Assembly (NCBI GenBank): GCA_026419655.1
Contig: JANZZA010000108.1
Coordinates: 1-5,876 of the forward strand
Length of the DNA: 5,876 bases
Reading direction: 5' to 3'
From: Armatimonadota bacterium
GTDB taxonomy: Bacteria > Armatimonadota > Zipacnadia > Zipacnadales > FEN-943
Shown here piece by piece: positions 1 through 5,866 of the stretch. A program made the position numbers and the translations under genes. Under the pieces are notes generated by a model. That model did not search any database, was not told the origin of the DNA, and worked only from the letters and a program-made list of their open reading frames with translations. Position 1 is the stretch's first letter; each line of letters begins with the position of its first letter.

Positions 1-84
1 TGCTCGTGCTCCCTGGCGGAGATGCGCGGCCATCAGGTCTGCGCAGAGGGGCCAAAGAGGCCACAAGCGCTGCTGCGCGGGTGA
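1..84 (+). CDS. 3' end of an upstream gene, product unknown (partial)
   Basis: From the first base, frame 1 stays open for 27 codons and stops at a TGA at 82-84. About 22 of those 27 codons end in G or C, as in the two certain genes downstream, whereas the other open frames here show no such bias. The stop falls 7 bases before the G-rich repeat at 92, a natural place for a gene to end. The residues visible (ending in PKRPQALLRG) match no family I recognise. The evidence is codon-position bias plus placement only, and the stretch is too short to be certain; it could be non-coding. Confidence 0.3.
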   Translation, partial: CSCSLAEMRGHQVCAEGPKRPQALLRG

Positions 85-91
85 GCAGTAC

Positions 92-144
92 GAAAAAGTT
101 TGGGAAGGGGGTCTGGGGGATAACCCTTTTCAAAGGGTTTCCCC
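92..144 (+). repeat. G-rich intergenic repeat, copy A
   Basis: This 53-base stretch aligns without gaps to 5679-5731, with 42 identical positions by hand count. The shared parts are a 5' block around AAGTTTnGGAAnGGGG and a 3' block CCCTTTTCAAnGGGTTTCCCC. The 3' half forms a hairpin, listed separately, but conservation reaches about 20 bases upstream of the stem. That pattern suits a dispersed repeat family better than a simple terminator. Similar G-rich hairpin repeats are, from memory, frequent between genes in some GC-rich bacteria; the family is not named here. Open frames running through it are spurious. Confidence 0.7.
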
Positions 145-147
145 CAG
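113..147 (+). terminator. Strong stem-loop within repeat copy A (possible terminator)
   Basis: The arms CTGGGGGATAACCCTTT (113-129) and AAAGGGTTTCCCCCAG (132-147) pair over 16 base pairs with one bulged T, closing on a two-base TC turn. The stem would be very stable. No T-run follows it, so it is not a classical intrinsic terminator. It could stop or protect the 3' end of the transcript ending at 84, act as a processing site, or be a structural part of the repeat. It lies 58 bases before the first possible start of the GH51 gene, so a role in that gene's leader is also possible. Confidence 0.45.
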
Positions 148-205
148 AAGCATCTTACCGGAGGCGTGGCGGTATTCGCGCGACTAAAGAGCAGGCGGCG
201 GCTAA

Positions 206-1714
206 ATGTTACCGAATACAGAGACAGGGGTGAAAAGGTTGCGGGCCAAGCTCAATATTAACCTCAACCAGACCCTGGGCGGAATCAGCCCACACACTTA
301 CGGCAACTTCGCCGAGCACCTGGGCCGGTGCATCTATGGGGGCATCTGGGTCGGCCCGCAAAGCAAAATCCCTAACGAAGGTGGCATTCGTACGGACGTG
401 GCAGGGGCGCTGAAGGACCTGGGGCTGCCGGTGCTTCGCTGGCCTGGCGGTTGCTTTGCGGACAATTATCACTGGCAGTGGGGCGTAGGGGCGGCCGAGA
501 AACGCAGGCCACGCCATAACCTGTGGTGGGCGCAGCCTGAGCCCAATGAATTTGGCACCGATGAGTTTATTCGCCTGTGCCGCATGGTAGGGTGCGAGCC
601 GTACATCTGCCTCAACGTTGGCTCGGGCACCGTTGAGGAAGCCCTCGGATGGGTCGAGTACTGCAATTCGGACCAGGACACCTACTACACCCGCCTCCGT
701 CGCGAAAACGGCGCCCGCGACCCGTATCGCGTCCGATTCTGGGGCATCGGCAACGAAAACTGGGGCTGTGGCGGCTCAATGACACCGGAGCAATACGCCT
801 ACGAATATCGCAAATACGCCACCTATCTTCGCGCCATGGACAATACCGTGCCCGGCGGCTTGTTCCTCATAGCCTGCGGGTTTCATGACGACTGGAACTT
901 CCGGTTTCTGCGCGAAATGCGCGGCGCTACACACCTGCTTGACGCCTTCAGCCTTCACCTTTACGTGGGGGGGTATTCGCGCTCGGCCACCGAATTCACT
1001 GACGAGGACCATTACCGGCTCATGGGCGATGTGCTCTTTATGGAGACAGAAGTTGCCAGGGCCTGCCACCTGGCCCGGTATTATTCTACCTTCGGCCGGC
1101 AGATTTATGTTGTGGTGGATGAATGGGGTACCTGGTATCCGGAAGCTAACGTGGCCTCCGGGCTATATCAGCAAAACGCGCTCCGCGACGCGCTGTTTAC
1201 CGCTTGCGCCCTCAACATGTTCAACCGCCACTGTGACTGCGTTTTCATGACAAACATGGCCCAGACCGTGAACGTCCTGCAAAGCCTCATCCTTACGCAG
1301 GGGTCAAAGATGGTGCTGACGCCGACTTATTGGGCTTATTACATGTTCCGTGGCCACATGGGCGGCACTGCTGTGGCTTGTGAGACTGACGCGCCGACGA
1401 TTCAGGATAACCAGGGCCGCGCGGTGCCGGTCTTGAGCGCGTCGGCTTCGGTCAAAGACGGCACGCTATTCCTCACACTTGCTAATATTCACCTTACAGC
1501 GCCGGTGTCCGTAGAAGTGGGTCTGCTGGGCGGCAGTGCTAGCGGCCAAGCGTGCGTCAGCATATTGACTTCGCGCGACGTCAGAGACCACAACAGCTTC
1601 GAGGCGCCCAACCGCGTCGTGCCGAGGGCGAAGAAGGCTGCCGCCGCTGGCGCCTCGTGGCGATTCCGTTTACCGCCCATGGCAGTCGGGGCTATAGCGG
1701 TGGGACTGTCGTAG
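206..1714 (+). CDS. Alpha-L-arabinofuranosidase, family GH51
   Basis: This enzyme hydrolyses terminal non-reducing alpha-L-arabinofuranosyl residues from arabinan, arabinoxylan or their oligosaccharides, with retention of configuration (family knowledge; EC 3.2.1.55). The 502 aa length is normal for GH51. Visible hallmarks are GNFAEHLGRCIYGGI (about 33-47), LRWPGGCFADNYHW (77-90), a (beta/alpha)8 barrel with acid/base Glu184 in GNENWG, and nucleophile Glu306 in VVVDEWGTWY. The stretch FNRHCDCVFMTNMAQTVNVL (339-358) is typical, as is a C-terminal beta-sandwich (about 385-502) ending in LPPMAVGAIAVGL. There is no signal peptide, so it should act in the cytoplasm on imported oligosaccharides. 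An in-frame TAA at 203-205 makes ATG 206 the earliest start; GTG 230 would give an N-terminus MKRLRAKLNIN that looks more like relatives. Neither start has a strong Shine-Dalgarno. Both catalytic residues are present and the frame is intact. The exact substrate cannot be read from sequence. Confidence 0.95.
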   Translation: MLPNTETGVKRLRAKLNINLNQTLGGISPHTYGNFAEHLGRCIYGGIWVGPQSKIPNEGGIRTDVAGALKDLGLPVLRWPGGCFADNYHWQWGVGAAEKRRPRHNLWWAQPEPNEFGTDEFIRLCRMVGCEPYICLNVGSGTVEEALGWVEYCNSDQDTYYTRLRRENGARDPYRVRFWGIGNENWGCGGSMTPEQYAYEYRKYATYLRAMDNTVPGGLFLIACGFHDDWNFRFLREMRGATHLLDAFSLHLYVGGYSRSATEFTDEDHYRLMGDVLFMETEVARACHLARYYSTFGRQIYVVVDEWGTWYPEANVASGLYQQNALRDALFTACALNMFNRHCDCVFMTNMAQTVNVLQSLILTQGSKMVLTPTYWAYYMFRGHMGGTAVACETDAPTIQDNQGRAVPVLSASASVKDGTLFLTLANIHLTAPVSVEVGLLGGSASGQACVSILTSRDVRDHNSFEAPNRVVPRAKKAAAAGASWRFRLPPMAVGAIAVGLS

Positions 1715-1821
1715 TGAAGAGGTGTGGGGCCCGATACAACATTGGCGACGGGAAGTTACGTGGGCAGATTAGCGTAAGTTCTGCGACAACAAGCCAGGCG
1801 GCCGTTGCAAAAGAAACCTAC

Positions 1822-1851
1822 TAGACGTAAGTCGCTCCCACGCACTATAAA
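1822..1851 (+). promoter_or_regulatory. Candidate sigma70-type promoter for the large gene
   Basis: TAGACG at 1822-1827 matches the -35 consensus TTGACA at four of six positions. TATAAA at 1846-1851 matches the -10 consensus TATAAT at five of six. The spacer is 18 bases. The -10 sits in a small dyad, GCACT (1842-1846) and AGTGC (1851-1855), which might be a regulator site. Transcription would start near 1858 and give a leader of roughly 170 bases before the ATG at 2028. Such matches occur by chance, and promoter consensus in this organism is unknown. Confidence 0.3.
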
Positions 1852-1870
1852 GTGCAAGCACCAGCCCGCG

Positions 1871-1902
1871 CAGTCCCCACGCTGCCGGCTACGCGGGGAC
1901 TG
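1871..1902 (+). promoter_or_regulatory. Stem-loop in the leader of the large gene
   Basis: CAGTCCCC (1871-1878) is perfectly complementary to GGGGACTG (1895-1902), an 8-bp stem around a 16-base loop that itself carries ACGC at both ends and a GCCGGC palindrome. It lies 157 bases after the GH51 stop and 125 bases before the next ATG. If the candidate promoter just upstream is used, the structure is close to the 5' end of the large gene's messenger and could affect stability or translation. Without it, it could be the terminator of the GH51 transcript, although no T-run follows. It does not match any riboswitch class I recognise. Confidence 0.4.
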
Positions 1903-2015
1903 GTTTCGCAACAGTGACACCCCGAAAAACACACTGCTTCACCTTGCATCCAGGAGGAAATCGGCGGGAAACATTGCAACAGATAACCAGCGAAGGCTTG
2001 TTTGCTTAGTGCGCT

Positions 2016-2022
2016 GGAGGTG
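2016..2022 (+). promoter_or_regulatory. Perfect Shine-Dalgarno for the large gene
   Basis: GGAGGTG is fully complementary to the CACCTCC found near the 3' end of bacterial 16S rRNA. It ends five bases before the ATG at 2028, an ideal distance, and so fixes that start. The contrast with the GH51 gene, which has no such site, is notable. Confidence 0.85.
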
Positions 2023-2027
2023 GGAGA

Positions 2028-5000
2028 ATGTGCAGGCTGAACGGGTGGGCAGTGGTGATAGTATCAATGTTTTGTGCGTCAACGGGCCTGACGGATGGCC
2101 GACCGGCCATCCTTTTTTGTGGCTCGGTAGACCGGGATTATTTGCGAGAGCTGCAGCAAAAGGGCTTCGAAGTGGACTACACGGAAAGCCTCTCCGAGGC
2201 CACCTGGGACCGTATAAGCAAATTCAATGTACTGGTCATCTTCGGCACGCCGGACGCCTATGCAGTGGTCTACGCCAATGAGAAGTCCTCGCCGGAGCGC
2301 GTGCAAAGTTTTGTTAGCCTCATCGAGCGGTATCTTGAGGCAGGCGGTGGGGTACTTTTGCTGCCCATGGAGATGAACGTCCTCAAGCAAATGGTGTCTG
2401 ACCTGACGGACAACTGGGGCGTCAAGGTACCCTGCGAGATAATCGTCGAGTCCGACCCCGAAAAAACCGGCGCGCTTACCCACTCGAATCAGGCCACGCC
2501 GCTGGCCTATACCGACCAGGTGCTTCCGTCGCCAGTCAGCGACGGTGTGCAGGGCGTCTGGTATCCCAATACCCCAGCCTATAATGCCGCCATGACCGTG
2601 CCCCTGATCCTGGACGAGAACTGGCAGATTGTCGTGAGAGCTTCCCAGACCGCGCGCACCCAGCCCGTTGACCTGACGAAGGCTGCCGCGCCCATTGAAA
2701 ACCCCATTATCCGTGCGGAGCCAGAAGCCTCACCGCCCATTTTCGCCCTCCGGCCTTATAAAGCCGGCCGAATAGCCTTTTGCTGCCAGTGGCCGCAGTT
2801 TTCCGTGGTTGCGGGCACGAAGTGGATTTACAACCGCGAAGTTCTTGAGCGTGGCGTCAAGGGCAAGCCCAGCGATTTTGGCCGGCTCCTGGAAAACACC
2901 TACCGATGGCTGGCCGAACCGTCGCTGGAAAGTGGCGCGCTGGGCGGCCACGTAACATTTGCTGAAAAGCTCCTTCCGCCCAACGCCCGCGAGGATGTCA
3001 AGCGCGAGTACAAGGGCTACGAGGAACGTTACTGGCCTTATGACCCCAAGGCGCTGGGGGAATATGCGCTACCTGAAAACCTCAAGCTCTATCGCGGCCT
3101 CATCGGCGTCAAGTCGTCGTATAGCTCAGGCACGGGCACCGTCGAGGACTATGCTCGCATGGCCCGCGAGCTGGGGCTGGACTTTCTCGTGTTCATGGAA
3201 GACTTCAGCCAGCTCACCCGCGAGGAGTTCGAGCAGCTAAAAGCAGACTGCGTGCGGCTTTCTGACGACGACCTGCTGCTCCTGGCGGGCTTTACGATTA
3301 CGAGTAACATTGGCAACCACTTATTCTTTTTCGGCCCGGACCCCGTCTGGCCCATTGACAAGGTGCTGTGCGGCCCAGACAAATCGCTTCTCTATATACA
3401 AGAAGAGAACGACAAGGGCGGGTTCACCGGCTATCTGACCCCCTTCCTGGATTGGGTGCTGTACGCCGGGTACCACTGCGAGGATGGCCAGGTCGGCTAC
3501 TATAACTTCGTCGGCAGCCCCACGGGTATGCGTCTTTGGGAATGCCGGCTCTATGCGGCCGTAGGCCTGCGATACTACAAGGGCGGCAAGCTGGTGGAGG
3601 ATGTGACGGATGACTACTTACTGACGGCTGAGTGCACGATTCCGCCGGCTCCCATGGCCGTAAATGAAGTGACCTCGCCTGAGGAGCTGCGCAGAGAGGT
3701 GCGTGCTGGCCACGCGCTGACTTATGGCCTCGCCCAGTCTCTCAACCGGTCTTCGCCCGGCGGCTTGTTTATGAGCGCCCTGCGCTGGTCGCATCAGTAC
3801 GACGGCCTGCCCGTGTTCGTGTCCGATGGCCCTAAGATTCTGGCCTGGCCGGCCTGCCACCGAGTCTGGACATATGGCGGAGAGGAATTTGTCACGGCCC
3901 CCAACGTCATGCCCTCACCCATCTACGTCACGGCCGAGAAAGGCCTCAAGGAAATACGCATTTACAATGGCCAGCGGCTCTTCCGTCGGTTTGCTCTTTC
4001 CGGCGAGAAGGAGTTTAAGCGGATCCTGGTACTCAATGGGACTATCCAGATGAACCTGGTTTTGATAGCGGAGGACATGGCCGGGGGAAAGGCGGTGAGC
4101 TTTGCGCGGCGCTGCTGGAAGGACGGCGCCCTGGCGCCCAGTTTTTGCAGCGACCACGTCAACGACGGGGGGCACATGTGGCTGGCTCACGGGCCGAATT
4201 CCCTGCCGCTGAACTACCCGCCGGCCCTCTCACCCAATATCGCGGGCGGCACCTGGGACGGCGGCCCCACCGGCTGTCTCCCACTGGCCCGCTACCAGGA
4301 AACCGTTCCGGTCATCGAGACAGACCAGGGCACCGAGGACTTTAGGCGGTGCAATCAGGTGCCTGTGCTGGACTTCAGCGACGAGGGCGCCGTGGCAGTC
4401 GCCAGCCTCCGGCAGGAATACTACGATGAGCGGGTGGAGCGCGTGCTCAATCCGTGGCAGACTTACGGCCCCATTGATGGGCCGACGAAGTTTGCCGAGA
4501 ACCTGCAGTACTACCGCGAATGGGTCACTCCAACCGTGGATGTTCCTGAGGAATACTGGGCCGCGCCAGGCATCCGTGTCGGCGTCAATCCGTCCCTATT
4601 CACGAATACTGTTCGCTTCAAGTGGCCTGTAGTGGTCAAGCGTCTGCGCCTGGGGGCTTTGCATTGTCACCCGGATGCAAAAGTCGTTGTCGGGACGGCA
4701 GAAGGAGTGCGCGAGGTACCGCTGTGGGAAGGCGTCGAGGTGCTTTTACGGCCGGGGGACTGGTTCGGCCTTTACAAGCAGGGGGTGTCCAACAGTCACC
4801 TTTATGTCCTGCGCAGCGAACCGGTGCGGCTGAAAATCCAGGGCGCCATAGAGTTTTTCGCCGACGTGGAGAACAAGAGCTTCCGTGCAGGAGACAGCTA
4901 TACATTTGAGATTGCGGCCCTGGGCTTTCCCGTCAACGTAGAGATTGACGGCCCGCAGGACCTTGCCCGGTACGTGGAGTATCTGCGGGCGCCCGCTGGC

Positions 5001-5510
5001 CTAAAGATAATCCGTGGTGCCCGCCAGCCGTCCCATGGCGTACTCACTGTTGCCGTCAGCGACGGCGCCGCTGAGCTTTCCGTGCCCAGGCCAGCCACGC
5101 GCCTTGACCTGACGCTTCCAGTTTGCGTCACAGGACTAAATCCGCGCTGGTCCGCAGGCCTGTTCCAGGTGCGCGGGTACAGCAAGGGCTTCCACGGCCC
5201 AGGGGAAAACCGCTACCGTGCCCTTAGCGTTGACACTCATGGCGTCGCTTATGTGCCGCTATACGTAGACTACGCGGGGATCACTCATGTAGTTGCGGGG
5301 CACCCCGTGGTGGCCGGGCCTGAAGGTAAAGACCTGTTCATCCAGGTGACCAAGGTGCACGACGGGCCCCACCGCTGGCATGTGTCGGTGAACAATCCCA
5401 CGGCGCGAGCCATAACAACGCGCCTGCGAAAGGCCATGAACCTGCCCGGTCTGACGGTCCCGACCGGCCCGATAAAGGTGCCTGCTGGCGGCTACCTCGT
5501 CCTGCAGTAG
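2028..5510 (+). CDS. Large exported multidomain protein: GATase-like N-terminus, degenerate PHP domain, beta-sandwich modules
   Basis: The 1160 aa protein has no function I can name. The N-terminus (MCRLNGWAVVIVSMFCASTG) looks like a weak signal peptide with cleavage near residues 18-20. Residues about 25-300 resemble a class I glutamine-amidotransferase/ThuA-type fold: an LLFCGS-like first strand, VLVIFGTPDAY (68-78), and YLEAGGGVLLLPMEM (102-116) where the elbow carries Met/Glu rather than a nucleophilic Cys. Residues about 352-440 follow the PHP pattern (VKSSYSSGTGTVEDYARMA, then ELGLDFLVFMEDF, then GFTITSNIGNHLFFFG), but the HxH, DH and Glu metal ligands are replaced. Residues about 630-690 (IYVTAEKGLKEIRIYNGQRL) resemble the strand-rich segment that follows PHP domains in large secreted relatives. 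Residues about 770-1160 are rich in beta strands and look like stacked sandwich domains. The frame is intact and the start is fixed by a perfect Shine-Dalgarno. A binding or scaffold role, perhaps on carbohydrate, is inference from the neighbouring GH51 gene. Confidence 0.85.
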   Translation: MCRLNGWAVVIVSMFCASTGLTDGRPAILFCGSVDRDYLRELQQKGFEVDYTESLSEATWDRISKFNVLVIFGTPDAYAVVYANEKSSPERVQSFVSLIERYLEAGGGVLLLPMEMNVLKQMVSDLTDNWGVKVPCEIIVESDPEKTGALTHSNQATPLAYTDQVLPSPVSDGVQGVWYPNTPAYNAAMTVPLILDENWQIVVRASQTARTQPVDLTKAAAPIENPIIRAEPEASPPIFALRPYKAGRIAFCCQWPQFSVVAGTKWIYNREVLERGVKGKPSDFGRLLENTYRWLAEPSLESGALGGHVTFAEKLLPPNAREDVKREYKGYEERYWPYDPKALGEYALPENLKLYRGLIGVKSSYSSGTGTVEDYARMARELGLDFLVFMEDFSQLTREEFEQLKADCVRLSDDDLLLLAGFTITSNIGNHLFFFGPDPVWPIDKVLCGPDKSLLYIQEENDKGGFTGYLTPFLDWVLYAGYHCEDGQVGYYNFVGSPTGMRLWECRLYAAVGLRYYKGGKLVEDVTDDYLLTAECTIPPAPMAVNEVTSPEELRREVRAGHALTYGLAQSLNRSSPGGLFMSALRWSHQYDGLPVFVSDGPKILAWPACHRVWTYGGEEFVTAPNVMPSPIYVTAEKGLKEIRIYNGQRLFRRFALSGEKEFKRILVLNGTIQMNLVLIAEDMAGGKAVSFARRCWKDGALAPSFCSDHVNDGGHMWLAHGPNSLPLNYPPALSPNIAGGTWDGGPTGCLPLARYQETVPVIETDQGTEDFRRCNQVPVLDFSDEGAVAVASLRQEYYDERVERVLNPWQTYGPIDGPTKFAENLQYYREWVTPTVDVPEEYWAAPGIRVGVNPSLFTNTVRFKWPVVVKRLRLGALHCHPDAKVVVGTAEGVREVPLWEGVEVLLRPGDWFGLYKQGVSNSHLYVLRSEPVRLKIQGAIEFFADVENKSFRAGDSYTFEIAALGFPVNVEIDGPQDLARYVEYLRAPAGLKIIRGARQPSHGVLTVAVSDGAAELSVPRPATRLDLTLPVCVTGLNPRWSAGLFQVRGYSKGFHGPGENRYRALSVDTHGVAYVPLYVDYAGITHVVAGHPVVAGPEGKDLFIQVTKVHDGPHRWHVSVNNPTARAITTRLRKAMNLPGLTVPTGPIKVPAGGYLVLQ

Positions 5511-5678
5511 CCCCCGGGTCGCTTCGCAGATTGTTGAGTGCTCCACAAACTCTTATTCCGTCTGAGCCCCAAAAGGGATTGTTGGCGCCCAGGCCTCAAT
5601 GCCTCGTCGCCCTGCTGGCGTCGAGACCCCGCTGATGCTAGGTGTCGTCGGAAATGGTGGGTGTGGTGGAACCAGCGC

Positions 5679-5731
5679 GAGAAAGTTTCGGAAAGGGGCG
5701 TGGGCAAGGGCCCTTTTCAATGGGTTTCCCC
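5679..5731 (+). repeat. G-rich intergenic repeat, copy B
   Basis: This is the second copy of the 53-base element at 92-144, in the same orientation, with 42 of 53 positions identical without gaps. Most differences cluster in the left arm of the hairpin (GGGCAAGGG here where copy A has GGGGGATAA). The left arm has therefore drifted while the right arm CAAnGGGTTTCCCC is kept. It lies 168 bases after the stop of the large gene, so the two copies bracket the GH51 gene and the large gene. Confidence 0.7.
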
Positions 5732-5744
5732 ACATAGGCCCTTG
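5700..5744 (+). repeat. Competing stem-loops in and after repeat copy B
   Basis: The repeat hairpin survives in weaker form: GTGGG (5700-5704) pairs with CCCAC (5729-5733), followed inside by an imperfect stem and CCC (5711-5713) with GGG (5722-5724). A second option uses CAAGGGCC (5705-5712), which is exactly complementary to GGCCCTTG (5737-5744). The two foldings share bases and cannot both form. No T-run follows, so terminator function is uncertain. Confidence 0.4.
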
Positions 5745-5836
5745 TAGTTGGCTTCTCTCTGCGCCTGGCCTGTCTTTTACGCGCTGTTCTTGCGTGGCGC
5801 CTTTTGCCATGTTTCCTTTCCAGACGACTACCTCGT

Positions 5837-5866
5837 CACCGCGGTATAATGAGAAAGACCGCGGTG
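5837..5866 (+). promoter_or_regulatory. Candidate promoter with operator-like inverted repeat
   Basis: A perfect TATAAT (5845-5850) begins on the last base of CACCGCGGT (5837-5845). The exact reverse complement ACCGCGGTG lies at 5858-5866, separated by 12 bases. The two 8-base palindromes ACCGCGGT are also direct repeats 20 bases apart, about two helical turns. That arrangement would place a repressor across the -10 and the transcription start, near 5857. No convincing -35 is seen 16-19 bases upstream, so the promoter might need an activator or might not exist. The gene it would serve lies beyond the right edge. Alternatively the arms form a 9-bp RNA hairpin. Confidence 0.4.

Larger units (their letters stand above)
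1715..2027. other. Intergenic region between the GH51 gene and the large gene
   Basis: No credible gene lies in these 313 bases. Open frames that cross it begin inside the GH51 gene or run on into the large gene in the wrong frame. It holds a candidate promoter (1822-1851), a stem-loop (1871-1902) and the Shine-Dalgarno of the large gene (2016-2022). An isolated AGGAGG at 1952-1957 has no ATG or GTG at a usable distance; the nearest start-like codon is a TTG at 1974 opening an 11-codon frame, which is too far away to support. I see no T-rich terminator directly after the GH51 stop. Confidence 0.6.

Noticed and set aside
6..233. 75-codon + strand open frame before the GH51 gene
   Set aside because: It runs through the hairpin repeat and into the GH51 start, has poor codon-position bias and gives an arginine/glycine-rich sequence typical of spurious translation of G-rich repeats.
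1805..1810. TTGCAA as a -35 box
   Set aside because: No -10-like sequence occurs 16-19 bases downstream; the TATAAA at 1846 is too far away.
1952..2009. AGGAGG at 1952-1957 followed by an 11-codon TTG frame (1974-2009), a possible leader peptide
   Set aside because: The spacing from the site to the TTG is 16 bases, too long for normal initiation, and no ATG or GTG is better placed; the peptide has no run of one amino acid that would suggest attenuation.
2028..2090. Lipoprotein signal at the N-terminus of the large protein (Cys16)
   Set aside because: The residues before Cys16 are Ser-Met-Phe, which do not fit the lipobox pattern of a small residue at -1; a plain signal peptide is more likely.
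1805..2281. 158-codon + strand frame spanning the gap and the start of the large gene
   Set aside because: It begins at a TTG without a ribosome site, overlaps the confidently assigned large gene in another frame for 250 bases and has the composition of a shadow frame.
5553..5810. Minus-strand 85-codon frame starting MAKGATQEQRV with an AAAGGAAAC ribosome-like site
   Set aside because: Most of the frame is a translation of repeat copy B and its surroundings; it is proline-rich with no family signal. A real short peptide cannot be excluded, but nothing supports it.
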